The position numbers and the translations under genes were made by a program. The notes below the pieces were generated by a model, which saw only the letters and a program-made list of their open reading frames with translations, was not told the DNA's origin and did not search any database. A stretch of 64,000 nt of DNA, taken from positions 82,287 through 146,286 of the forward strand of contig JASKKR010000002.1 of assembly GCA_030154085.1 (NCBI GenBank), read 5' to 3'. Shown one piece after another: positions 36,908 through 46,900 of this stretch (positions within the stretch are counted from its first letter, which is position 1; each line of letters starts with the position of its first letter). The stretch comes from Candidatus Cloacimonadota bacterium (GTDB lineage: Bacteria; Cloacimonadota; Cloacimonadia; Cloacimonadales; Cloacimonadaceae).

Positions 36908-38974
36908 CTATAACCGTAACAAGCGGGCATTGATGGCAACTATGATAGTGCTTATCGTCATCAACACAGCTCCGTATGCGGGAGTGAGAATAATGCCCAG
37001 AGAATAAAACACACCAGCAGCCATTGGGATAGCCAAGGCATTATATCCCGTAGCCCAAAAAAGATTTTGCACCATTTTACGATGCGTAGCTATTGATAAT
37101 TTGATAACTGAAATTACATCAGAGGGATTGCTTTTAACCAATATTACATCAGCTGTTTCAATGGCAACATCGGACCCAGCGCCAATAGCAATGCCCAAAT
37201 CAGCTTGCGCCAATGCAGGAGCATCATTAACGCCATCGCCAACCATTGCTGTAAGCATTCCTCTGGCTTGCACTTCTTTGACTTTGTTTGCTTTATCCTG
37301 AGGCAAAACCTCTGCAAAATATTCATCTATGCCGATCTTTTCAGACACCCAAGCAGCGACTTGATGATTATCTCCCGTCAGCATCATGCTACGAATACCA
37401 AAAGTTCTGAGCGCTTGCACTGCAGCCATGGATTCTGGTCTGATAATGTCTGCCAATGCTATGGCGCCAGCCAAAACATCATCAATAAATACAAAAACTA
37501 CCGTTTTACCTTGTGAATACAAATCGGATATTCGGGCATCTGTTACCTCAATGTGCTGTTCTTTCAAATATCCGGGACCCATTACTTTAACATGTTTACC
37601 ATTAACATTTCCGACCGCACCCTTTCCTGGTACCGCCTGAAAACCATCCACTGCCCACAATTCTGTCGTAGACCCGGCGATAGCTTTGGCAATCGGGTGT
37701 TCAGAATATGTATCTACTGAAGCAGCATATTTAACCATAGATTCTGAATATGTGGGCTCAAACAATATCGTATCTGTTACGCCAAAACGACCTTCAGTCA
37801 AAGTTCCAGTTTTATCGAAAATTACAGCTGTCACTTTCCGTGCCTGCTCAAAGGCGTTTCTATTTCTGATCAGCAATCCATGCGTTGCTGCTATTGCTGT
37901 TGAAACTGACACCACGAGAGGCACCGCAAGTCCCAATGCATGAGGGCAACTGATTACCATTACAGTAACTGCCCTTTCCAGAGAAAAAGCAAAAGTCTGC
38001 TTAATAATAACCAGCCAGACTAACAATGATATGGTCCCGCTTCCTAATGCAATATATGTCAACCATGATGCTGCTCTATTTGCCAGGGCTTGTGTTTTGG
38101 ATTTGCTTTCCTGTGCGTGTTTAACCAGTTCTATCACCCGAGCCAGGAACGAGTCCTTCCCGGTACCCTTCACTGCTATGCTCAGAGAGCCCTCTCCATT
38201 AATAGAGCCACCTATCACTTTATCGCCCTTCTGTTTCGAAACTGGTTTGGATTCTCCTGTCAGCATTGATTCATTCACTGAAGATAGCCCATCAATCACA
38301 TCCCCGTCGGCAGGGATTTTCTCGCCCGGTTTAATAATGATTTTATCGTCTTTTGCCAAAAGATTTACTGAGACTTCCTCAATACTGCCATCGGGCATAA
38401 GTTTATGGGCATCGCTGGGTAAAAGTCTGGCTAAAGCATCGAGAGCATTTGAAGCACCCATTACGGACTTCATTTCTATCCAGTGACCAAGAAGCATTAT
38501 GTCAATCAGAGTTGCCATTTCCCAAAAGAAGTCCTTGCCACTGAGTCCCAAGATAACCGCACTGCTATAAAAATAGGCAGTCGATATCCCCACAGCTATC
38601 AAAGTCATCATGCCAGGCTGTTTTCCCCTTATCTCGCCAAACATGCCCTTAAGAAATGGCCAACCACCATACAAGAATACAACCGAAGACAAGCCTAAAA
38701 GAAAGTACGCTGCAAAGGGCAATTTGATATCTATATGAATTCCCAGTAATGAGAGGAACATGGGCGACAGAACCAGTATCGGAAGCGTAAGGATCAGCGA
38801 TACCACCAATCTCTTTTTGAAATCCTTCAACATATGATCCTGATGACCCATGTGATTATGGTTACTTTTCGGACGTTCCGTATCATGCTTGTGCATATCA
38901 TGATTATTTCCACCGGTTTCCATCATATGCGACTTATCTGAATGTTTATGCTCAGGGACTATAGATATAGCCAT
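36908..38974 (-). CDS. copB: CopB-type copper P-type ATPase
   Basis: Inner-membrane P1B-type ATPase that exports copper. The N-terminus has ten His within residues 9-47 in place of a CxxC metal-binding domain, and the sixth helix carries CPH at 343-345; both are marks of the CopB subgroup (P1B-3), as opposed to the CPC of CopA. Other motifs: TGES near 240 (actuator), DKTGTLTEG with phosphorylated Asp387, HP in EHPIAKAI, MLTGDN and GDGVNDAPAL. 688 residues is normal. It stands alone: no CopZ, CsoR or oxidase lies beside it. The ATG at 38974 has a modest Shine-Dalgarno; a later Met17 is also possible but would lose part of the His-rich tail. Confidence 0.93.
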   Translation of the reverse strand: MAISIVPEHKHSDKSHMMETGGNNHDMHKHDTERPKSNHNHMGHQDHMLKDFKKRLVVSLILTLPILVLSPMFLSLLGIHIDIKLPFAAYFLLGLSSVVFLYGGWPFLKGMFGEIRGKQPGMMTLIAVGISTAYFYSSAVILGLSGKDFFWEMATLIDIMLLGHWIEMKSVMGASNALDALARLLPSDAHKLMPDGSIEEVSVNLLAKDDKIIIKPGEKIPADGDVIDGLSSVNESMLTGESKPVSKQKGDKVIGGSINGEGSLSIAVKGTGKDSFLARVIELVKHAQESKSKTQALANRAASWLTYIALGSGTISLLVWLVIIKQTFAFSLERAVTVMVISCPHALGLAVPLVVSVSTAIAATHGLLIRNRNAFEQARKVTAVIFDKTGTLTEGRFGVTDTILFEPTYSESMVKYAASVDTYSEHPIAKAIAGSTTELWAVDGFQAVPGKGAVGNVNGKHVKVMGPGYLKEQHIEVTDARISDLYSQGKTVVFVFIDDVLAGAIALADIIRPESMAAVQALRTFGIRSMMLTGDNHQVAAWVSEKIGIDEYFAEVLPQDKANKVKEVQARGMLTAMVGDGVNDAPALAQADLGIAIGAGSDVAIETADVILVKSNPSDVISVIKLSIATHRKMVQNLFWATGYNALAIPMAAGVFYSLGIILTPAYGAVLMTISTIIVAINARLLRL

Positions 38975-39148
38975 AACGTTAAACCTCGCTCACACTTATT
39001 TTTAGTTGAATCCAAATGTTGGTGTAAATACCAACTCATCGTTTCTCTGGTTATTTGCGGGCATCTGATCTCTCTCGCTATTCGAGATACATGTATGAAC
39101 AAACAACTAATTTACATTGTTTTTCCTCTATATATCCCCGTCAAGTAC

Positions 39149-39426
39149 TACTTTAGCCACCGTATTCTATGCGATCCTGGGGATAAGATGATAGGCGGTG
39201 TGCTTTAGCCACCGTATCCCCTCAATGCCCTACTGGACTCACCTTAAGATAAGATGATAGGCGGTGTGCATTAGCCACCGTATCCCATAAGATCAGATTC
39301 TACAAATAAGATGATTTCCGGTGGACTTTAGTCACCGGCAAAAGCAGCTTGATCAAAAGATGTGAGAAGGTTCGGTTCACTACTCCTATTGCCGGTGGTT
39401 AAAACCTACCGGAGTTCATCTTGTTT
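39149..39426. repeat. Cluster of CCGGTG/CACCGG hairpin repeats
   Basis: Five related units: a partial one (39149-39167), two nearly identical 39-bp units (39182-39220 and 39247-39285; AAGATGATAGGCGGTG..TTAGCCACCGTATCCC), a diverged unit (39305-39345) whose core CCGGTGGACTTTAGTCACCGG is a strong hairpin, and a final unit (39388-39426) in inverted orientation (CCGGTGGTTAAAACCTACCGG then TTCATCTTG). Intervals are irregular (52, 66, 57 bases), so this is not a CRISPR. It lies between divergent genes (copB leftwards, M6 gene rightwards). The rest of 38975-39650 shows only the palindrome ATAGGTA-TGA-TACCTAT at 39496-39512. Confidence 0.75.
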
Positions 39427-39650
39427 TGCAATCGTGAGTCAGCTATCTAGCATATTGACCGGCAATTATCAAAGGCAACAAGGGAAGACCGCTTGATAGG
39501 TATGATACCTATATCTGACTTGCTGCAATTACGCCAAGAACCAGGGCTCAACAATTCACGAGTCGGCAGAAGGCAAGACTACTGTCATCCTACTTAGGTC
39601 GAATGCAATATTTTCAGTTGGTTTACACTTTTGGGGAGGATAGGGCTAAG

Positions 39651-39735
39651 TCCTTATCTTCCCATTTCTTGCTCACTTCTCAAATGGGCGAGAAACGGGG
39701 AAGGCGTCAAGAGTCCTCCTTTTTCAGGTAGTTAG
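39651..39735 (+). repeat. Dispersed intergenic repeat, copy 3 (5' truncated)
   Basis: It keeps the central stem (CATTTCTTGCTCA..TGGGCGAGAAACGG) and the 3' arm (GGCGTCAAGAGTCC), but the CTTCACAAAGCTG arm is missing. From here to 39939 no gene is seen. Confidence 0.75.
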
Positions 39736-39939
39736 CTAACTTAAAATGCCAGTAACGAAGTTGCCAATTCCCTGATCGACCCGCTCAATTTTGGTTGGCT
39801 TAACAGCTCTTAAAAGAGATCTTCTTAAATTTGCCAAGCTTTGTGCTTGACGTGATTCCAGTATTTAAATATAGTGCTTTCGTAAACATTATCTTTTCTT
39901 TTCATTTTCATAGTTTAAAATTTGGGAGAAGGTTGCTAT

Positions 39940-42900
39940 ATGCCAAAAAGGGCTAAATACATATGCTTAGTTATATTCTGGGCACTTTACGTGTGCGGAT
40001 CAGCCATGGTCCCCCCACATCCAGCTTATGGAGATATTCCGAGCGATTGGTATCCTATCCGTCCAGAAATGAAGATTCAACCCGAGAGTAAAAGTGGAAC
40101 TTCTTCTACATTTCGAGACGATTTTCCGGGACAGATTACTGATCCACTGCCATCAAATGTATTAGTAGTGATGGTGGAATTTAGTGATGTTCATTTCAAT
40201 ACAGAACCGCAATATCCGGATTATTTGGTGCATGATCAAGCATATTTTGAGCGCTGGATGCTACATCTTTCGGATTTTTTTTATGATGCTTCTCATAGCC
40301 ATTATGAGTTGCAATATACGGTTTATCCAGAAGTATTTCAGATGTCACGACCTATTTCATGGTATGGTGGAGACATTTCGGGCAAGACTGATGCACAGCT
40401 CATGGATATCCTCCCAGATCTAATGGAGCAAAGTTCTGCACAGATTAATTACAGTGATTTTGACGGTCTGATCATCTTCCATGCGGGAGCAGGGCAAGAG
40501 ACAGACGTGGAGAGGCAAAACACAAACAGCATCTGGAGCACCTTCCTTACCAGACGTGCAATGCAGACATATTTTGACCCTGATAACGACGACTATCCTG
40601 GCTATATCACACCTGATTCAGCGATTTTGACAAATGTAGTTATTGTGCCGGAACATGAATATCACCCCTATTTCCCTGCAGAGGGAGATGAATATGCCTC
40701 GAACTATCTTTTCAGTATATATGGGGTTTTGGCTCACCAATTTGGGCATGTTTTGGGATTGCCAACGCTTTTTGACAATGATTCCTCTGATGGAGTCAGT
40801 CAAGGTATCGGAAATTGGGGCTTGATGGGCACTGGAGTCTGGAACGCAAATGGTTATGTACCGGCGCAACTGAGTGCTTGGAGTCGCTATTTTCTGGCTT
40901 GGGAAGATGTTGAGACAATCACAACGGATGGAGAAGATTTTGTTTTGGATCACTTTTTGAATCACCAGGATAATGCAACTCGGCTCTATAAGGTTCCGAT
41001 TTCCGAGCAAGAGTATTTTCTGATCGAGAACCGTCAGCAGAATCCAGATGGTAGTTTGGATCCCTATTCGAATCTTCCGAGCTATAGCTTCAAACTTTTA
41101 CCAGAGGGAGAGCAGGACTATTATGAAGACTTTCCTGAGCTGCCCTATTTTAATTTCACGGAAAACCGTTATGTAGGCTCAGAGTGGGATTTCTTTTTAC
41201 CTGGATTTGGCATGAACCCATATACAGATGGTAGCGGAATCTTGATCTGGCATATAGATGAAAATGTGATCGCCGATAACTTTACACTCAATTTTGACAG
41301 TAACCGGGTAAACGCTAATGCCAGTCATAAGGGAGTCGATTTGGAAGAAGCAGATGGATTTCAACATCTGGATACTGCGCTCCAAGATTACAACAAATTT
41401 GGTGGACCAGACGATAGTTATAGAGCCAATAACAACGACTATTTTGGCGATGATACTCATGATGGGCTGATCTGGTTGCCCACTTCAGAGAGCTATTATG
41501 GCGGTATACCACTGGAGATTTACAATATCAGCGCAAGCGGGAATCAGATGACCTTCAGCGTGCGCTTTGCCTGGCATTGTGATGCTGGCTATAATGATAT
41601 CAACACCATCCCCGCTGCAAAGATAGACCTGGATCCCTTGATTCAAAGCGAGATCTTCTATCCTATGCCCGATGGCAAGATCGCTCTCTTTCACGATGAG
41701 ATTATGGCGGAAGGATTTCCAATCCAGACTCTACCTATCCCGGAGCTATATGTTTATGACTCTCAGGCGCTATACATTCCGATGCAAAATGATGATGGCA
41801 TGTATCTATACAAGATCAGCCAGGATGAAAGAACATTTATCCTGAATATACCTAATTATGAATGGCTTAGCCATCCAGTAGATGCAGGTAATTCTCTGAT
41901 CTTACCACTTTGGGATCAAAGCAGTGGGAAAACTCGATTGCTCGCCTTTGATAAAAATAGCCATGAAACAAACGAGCTATTTGCTTCATCTGAAACCCTG
42001 CGGGGCAATCTCAGCTTAAGCCCCGACAGGCTGCGAGGTATCCTGCAATATGAAGAATCAGGAGCTTATAGTCTCTTCGAATATACCATGGATTCTGAGA
42101 ATCTAACCAGTTATCCACTTTCGTTGCCGGCAGATTCTCTGGTGACCGGAGTATATGCTGCCCATCTGGCAGAGACCGACAATCTCATCGTGCAAAGCCC
42201 TTACAGCGTCTGGGTCTATGACCTTAATGCAGAAGGGGCAACGCTGAGACAAGGCTTTCCCTTTGCGCTGGATTTCCAAAGCTCTGCGCCGCTGACTTTG
42301 GCAGATATAGACCAAAATGGTAAATTGGAAATCTTCGTTGCCAGTTCGACTGGAATCAAAGTTATTGACCATCGAGGCAGCGATATCTCGCTTGGGAATT
42401 TGGATCTGGGGCTGCAAGATGACGGCATTTCGGCAGGAGTGCTGGTCTGTGATCTGGATGGAGATGCAAAGCTTGAGATGATCGGCAATTTCAATTTAAA
42501 CCGGTTAGCAGCATGGGGAATAGATTATCGCCTCAAACGAAATTTCCCAATCTCATTGGGTGAACGTAGCCGACATATGCCATTTGTGGCAGAAGGGCTG
42601 GATGGGAACTATTATCTTTGGAGTGCTACAGATAAAGGACGCATTTATCGAACTCAGCTTAGTAATTATGTCCCCGGCGGATTGCAAAGCCTCTGGCAAC
42701 ATGAATTCGGCAATCTTTCGCGCACAGCGTGGCATCCTGGGTCTGAGATGCAAAATCAATATCTCAGCTCCGGCAAGTTTGTCACAGAAGAGTTATATTT
42801 CTTTCCTAATCCTTTAAAACGCTTTTATAAGCCCAAAATCACTTTGTCTGTGATGCCTACCCAGGATATGCAAGTCTCGCTGAAAATCTTTGACACCAGC

Positions 42901-43059
42901 GGCAAATTAATTTATGAGCATCGAGATCTGGCGTTTGCCTATCTGCGCAATATGAATCTTTTTGAGATCCCAGTAGATAAGCTCTCAAATGGGATGTATA
43001 TAGCCGTGGTTAGCGGGGGTGGGGAGACGCACCGCTTGCACTTTGGAATAGAAAAATAA
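39940..43059 (+). CDS. M6-family metalloprotease homologue with altered HExxH and sorting domain
   Basis: Secreted protein of 1039 residues. I place the start at the ATG of 39940 because GGGAGAAGG lies 7 bases before it; a TTG at 39922 is open but lies upstream of that site. A signal segment (~7-25) is followed by an immune-inhibitor-A-like M6 domain (~70-560): VLVVMVEFSD, GNWGLMGTG and the SGILIWHIDE block are typical. The zinc motif, however, reads HQFGH at 266-270 (codons CAC CAA TTT GGG CAT), so the catalytic Glu is Gln, and the downstream LPDLYD-type Asp is Thr (LPTLFD). Proteolysis is unlikely unless a non-standard residue substitutes. A propeller-like region follows, then a type-A sorting domain (~957-1039; FFPNPLKR, SGKLIYE, LSNGMYIAVV). 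It is the first gene of a run with the barrel and subtilisin genes. Confidence 0.87.
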   Translation: MPKRAKYICLVIFWALYVCGSAMVPPHPAYGDIPSDWYPIRPEMKIQPESKSGTSSTFRDDFPGQITDPLPSNVLVVMVEFSDVHFNTEPQYPDYLVHDQAYFERWMLHLSDFFYDASHSHYELQYTVYPEVFQMSRPISWYGGDISGKTDAQLMDILPDLMEQSSAQINYSDFDGLIIFHAGAGQETDVERQNTNSIWSTFLTRRAMQTYFDPDNDDYPGYITPDSAILTNVVIVPEHEYHPYFPAEGDEYASNYLFSIYGVLAHQFGHVLGLPTLFDNDSSDGVSQGIGNWGLMGTGVWNANGYVPAQLSAWSRYFLAWEDVETITTDGEDFVLDHFLNHQDNATRLYKVPISEQEYFLIENRQQNPDGSLDPYSNLPSYSFKLLPEGEQDYYEDFPELPYFNFTENRYVGSEWDFFLPGFGMNPYTDGSGILIWHIDENVIADNFTLNFDSNRVNANASHKGVDLEEADGFQHLDTALQDYNKFGGPDDSYRANNNDYFGDDTHDGLIWLPTSESYYGGIPLEIYNISASGNQMTFSVRFAWHCDAGYNDINTIPAAKIDLDPLIQSEIFYPMPDGKIALFHDEIMAEGFPIQTLPIPELYVYDSQALYIPMQNDDGMYLYKISQDERTFILNIPNYEWLSHPVDAGNSLILPLWDQSSGKTRLLAFDKNSHETNELFASSETLRGNLSLSPDRLRGILQYEESGAYSLFEYTMDSENLTSYPLSLPADSLVTGVYAAHLAETDNLIVQSPYSVWVYDLNAEGATLRQGFPFALDFQSSAPLTLADIDQNGKLEIFVASSTGIKVIDHRGSDISLGNLDLGLQDDGISAGVLVCDLDGDAKLEMIGNFNLNRLAAWGIDYRLKRNFPISLGERSRHMPFVAEGLDGNYYLWSATDKGRIYRTQLSNYVPGGLQSLWQHEFGNLSRTAWHPGSEMQNQYLSSGKFVTEELYFFPNPLKRFYKPKITLSVMPTQDMQVSLKIFDTSGKLIYEHRDLAFAYLRNMNLFEIPVDKLSNGMYIAVVSGGGETHRLHFGIEK

Positions 43060-43072
43060 GGAGCAGAGCTTC

Positions 43073-43969
43073 ATGAAAAAATATATCATCACTATCATCA
43101 GCCTGATGATCCTGAGCATCGCTGCTGGAATCAACTCCAATGCGGGAGAATATGGATATCAATTCCTAAATATCCCAATCAATCCTACCAGTTTGGCTCT
43201 CGCAGGACGCGGTGTACACTCAGACGTCAACAATGCAAATTGGCTTTGGCAACCCTCAACAGCTACAGAGAAAAGATCAAGAAGTGTCAATATAGCCCAT
43301 CACACTTGGATTGGAGATACTGCCTACACTTCGGTGGTCTATTCTTATGCGCAACGAAAATCGCATTTTGGGCTTGCTTTGATCAATCTCGGCTATGGGG
43401 AAATAGAAAAACGAGATGAAACCGGCATGTTGATCGGGCACTATTCACCCGCAGACCTGGTGGTTAAAGGAAACTATTCTCTGAGGATGAATCCAAACTG
43501 GTATCTGGGAGCAAATCTCGGAGTACTTTATCAAAAGATTGATACTGCATCTTCTTTGGGAATGGTCACAGATCTTGGCACTACTTGGCTGCCACCCATC
43601 CAAGATAGCAAGATTTCTTTGGCAGTTCGTAATCTAGGCACATCAGGCAAGACCGCGGATGAAAAGCCAAAGTTGCCCTTGAGCTTTGATATGGATGTCT
43701 ATAAGGGAATCAAGATCGCTGAACATCATCTTGGAGTGGAAGCATCAGTGCGTAAGGCTGTGGATGACGACATCCGATATAGTGCTGCACTTGAAATGGC
43801 GCTCTGGGATAATTTATATTTGCGGGGTGGGTACCAAAATGCTGACGCCACGGCTATCTCTGGCGGCATTGGATTTCAGGTCTTGAGAATTAATGTAGAC
43901 TATGGCTTTGCCGCTTACACAGATGGACTCAGCGATGTGCATAGCTTTGGGCTCACATATCACTTTTAA
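43073..43969 (+). CDS. PorV/PorQ-like outer-membrane beta-barrel protein
   Basis: 298 residues with a signal peptide (~1-20) and a beta-rich body ending in an aromatic strand (SFGLTYHF), as outer-membrane barrels do. The opening FLNIPINPTSLALAGRGVH and the later YSPADLVVKGNYS and LGMVTDLGTTW fit the UPF0164/PorV-PorQ family, whose members escort T9SS cargo to the attachment complex. It lies between two cargo-type protease genes, 13 bases after one and 17 before the other, with a GGAG Shine-Dalgarno. PorQ versus PorV cannot be settled by eye. Confidence 0.8.
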   Translation: MKKYIITIISLMILSIAAGINSNAGEYGYQFLNIPINPTSLALAGRGVHSDVNNANWLWQPSTATEKRSRSVNIAHHTWIGDTAYTSVVYSYAQRKSHFGLALINLGYGEIEKRDETGMLIGHYSPADLVVKGNYSLRMNPNWYLGANLGVLYQKIDTASSLGMVTDLGTTWLPPIQDSKISLAVRNLGTSGKTADEKPKLPLSFDMDVYKGIKIAEHHLGVEASVRKAVDDDIRYSAALEMALWDNLYLRGGYQNADATAISGGIGFQVLRINVDYGFAAYTDGLSDVHSFGLTYHF

Positions 43970-43986
43970 TTTGAAATTGGTCTGAT

Positions 43987-46900
43987 ATGGATATTTTGTT
44001 ATCTCTTGGGCAAAGGTTTTGTACCTTGAGTAGGATATTCCTGCTGCTTTTCTTACTAACTTATTCTGCCCTTCTATGTGCCACCCCGGAATATACCCCG
44101 GGTCAATTGCTGTTTAAGACGAGCTCTCCCAATTATCCTTCCGAAGGCAAAACAGGGCTGTCTGCCTTTGACGGCTATCTTAGTCAATATGGCATCAAAA
44201 GTATTAAACCTATGAAGGGTATGCCAGGCGAGAGATATTTTAAGGTCGATCTCAGCCAGATGCCTGATCTGCAAGAAATGAAAAGCTTAAACTTTGCCGG
44301 CATCGAATATATTGAGCCAAACTATCTGAGAAAACTGCATACCATCCCAAACGACCCTCTCTATCCGCAACAGCTTTTGTACCTCAGCAGTATTCCCCAA
44401 GCTTGGGATTATACTACAGGAAACAACCAAATCATCGTGGCAGTGATCGATAGTGGTTTGCTGTTGGATCATCCCGATATCGCAGCAAACGTCTATCACA
44501 ATATCAGGGAAACTCCCGATAGCGGAATCGACAACGATGGCAATGGATTTATTGATGACTGGTGTGGATGGGACTTCGCAGATGCACCTGAGATGGCGAG
44601 CGTGGCTTTGGGTGACTATATGGATCAAGACAATGATCCCACCGATGAGAGTTTCCACGGTACTCACGTTTCCGGCATAGTCGGAGCAGAAGGGAACAAC
44701 TCATTCGGCATCTCCGGAGTGGCTTGGGACGTCCGTATTATGCCACTTCGGGCAGGATTTCGCACTATCGACGCAGGATATTTACAAGACGACGACGTCG
44801 CGGCTGCGATCATCTATGCAGCAGACAATGGAGCTCACGTGGTAAACATGAGCTGGGGAGATACAAACTATTCCGCCATCATCGCAGATGCGTGTGACTA
44901 TGCCTATGCAAAGGGAGTGGTATTGGTGGCATCCTCAGGTAATGACGGCTCCAATGGAGTCAGCTATCCCGCCAAACTCTCAAACGTGATCAGTGTAGGA
45001 AGCGTCAATCATGCCAAGGTGGTGTCAAACTTCTCGAGTTATGGTCCAGAGCTTGATCTCGTCGCTCCTGGAGAAGGGATACTATCAACCTATAAAAATA
45101 CTGGTAATGAGCTTTTTACTTTGATGAGCGGTACATCGATGAGCGCTCCGATGGTCAGCGGAAGCATCGCACTCTTGCTCTCTCTGGTACCAGGACTCTC
45201 ACCGGCAGAAGTGCGCGCTCGGCTTCTGACCTCTACAGACGACATTAACACTCCTGGATATGACATTCGTTCCGGACACGGACTGCTCAATACGCGCAAG
45301 CTCTTGGAAAATTTGAATCCACCCTTTATAGAAATAGATTATCCTCTGGATCAATCCGCCATCTCAGCAACAACTGAGTTTCGTGGTAGTGTCTATGGCT
45401 CTGATTTTGCCCGCTATACCTTGATGTATACCCCTCTTCCTGCCCAAGAAACGGTAGTTTGGATGGATATACAAGAGCACACCATGCAACCTACCTATCA
45501 TACTACGGAGGTTGTGGATGATGTCTTGGGGGTCTTTCGCGTACCTTCTGGATTTCCAGACGGAAAATATCTGGTGCGCTTACAATTCGAAAAGCGACAA
45601 AACAATCTGATGAAATACAATTACTACCGCACTATCACGGTGGAGCGGGACGCTGCTCAGCTGGTGCCCAGCAGTCTACAAAGCTTCCAACGCTATAGCA
45701 GAGCAGAGTTAAGGCACTATATCAGGGCTGCCTTTGACAGACCAGTGCGTTCTGAGCTTAGAATCACTGACTCTGTAGGAGAAAACCATATCATCTACAG
45801 TAGTGTGAGTGATACTGTGCAAGTTTGGGCATTACCCCCAAATCTTCCTCCCGGCAATATTGACATCAGCATCATGGCAAGCGGTCACAACGCTTTAACC
45901 TATGAAAGCCCTGTCTTTGAAGACTTTTTAAATATCAGCTACCACACAATTCCAAATTATGGCTTTATCCCTCAACCTATTGGCAATGCGCGAGTGCCTC
46001 TCAATAGATGGTATGACTTTAATGGATCAGGCAAGCAAGAATATCTGGCTATGGACATCCCAGTCACCGGTTACGGAGAAGTACGCAGCTATGAAGTGCA
46101 TGGTAAGCAGCATATTCAGACTCATCTCTTCCCAGCAAACTTTTGGCCATTGGATATCGGCAACACAAACGCTCGTGGGATAGAAATCCTTGCCCTCCAA
46201 TCCGAGATCGGCAAGCTTTGGGAAACAAGAATCGGCGAAAACTATCCCGATCCTGATTCACTAATCTTTAACGATACCAGTATTATGGGCGGAATCATGG
46301 CTGATCTTGATGGCAATGGAAATCCGGAACTAATCTTGGTCAAGAACCTCCCAACTGAACGTGTTGTGCAGATATATGGCAGAAATGCACAGGGCATTAT
46401 GAGCCAGCGAGCCACTCTGCATAATATCACCGAAACATATCTGAGAAACAACTTCGTGCCCTCTATCATCGCCTATGATTTCAGCGGCAACGGGCAAAAA
46501 GAAATCCTTACAGCCGATACTGATGGCGACATCATGATCTTTCATACTCATGGCAATACCTCTGAGAGAATCTGGCACTATCGGCTCCCAGTCGCAAACG
46601 CTTATCAGATGGCGAAGGGTGACTTTGACGGAGATGGGAAGATGGATTTCATCGTGGGCGGATACAACACCGATATCGTCGATCCTAATCTGAACTTCTG
46701 GCATTTTGAAGCATTCTCATGGGACGAAAATACAAACAGCTTCCAAAGCATGGGATCTATTGAATTCAACCAAGTGGAATCCCAGAATGCAATCCTGGCA
46801 ATGAACATCGATGGTGACTCTCTGGATGAGATCGTCTTGGGGATATCTCCCAATCTCTACATTGTTAAATATTTAAATAGTACTCTCACCCCAATCTTTG

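Noticed and set aside
39149..39345. CRISPR-like array of ~39-bp repeats
   Set aside because: Unit intervals are irregular (52, 66, 57 bases), the units diverge, the last is inverted, and no cas genes are present.
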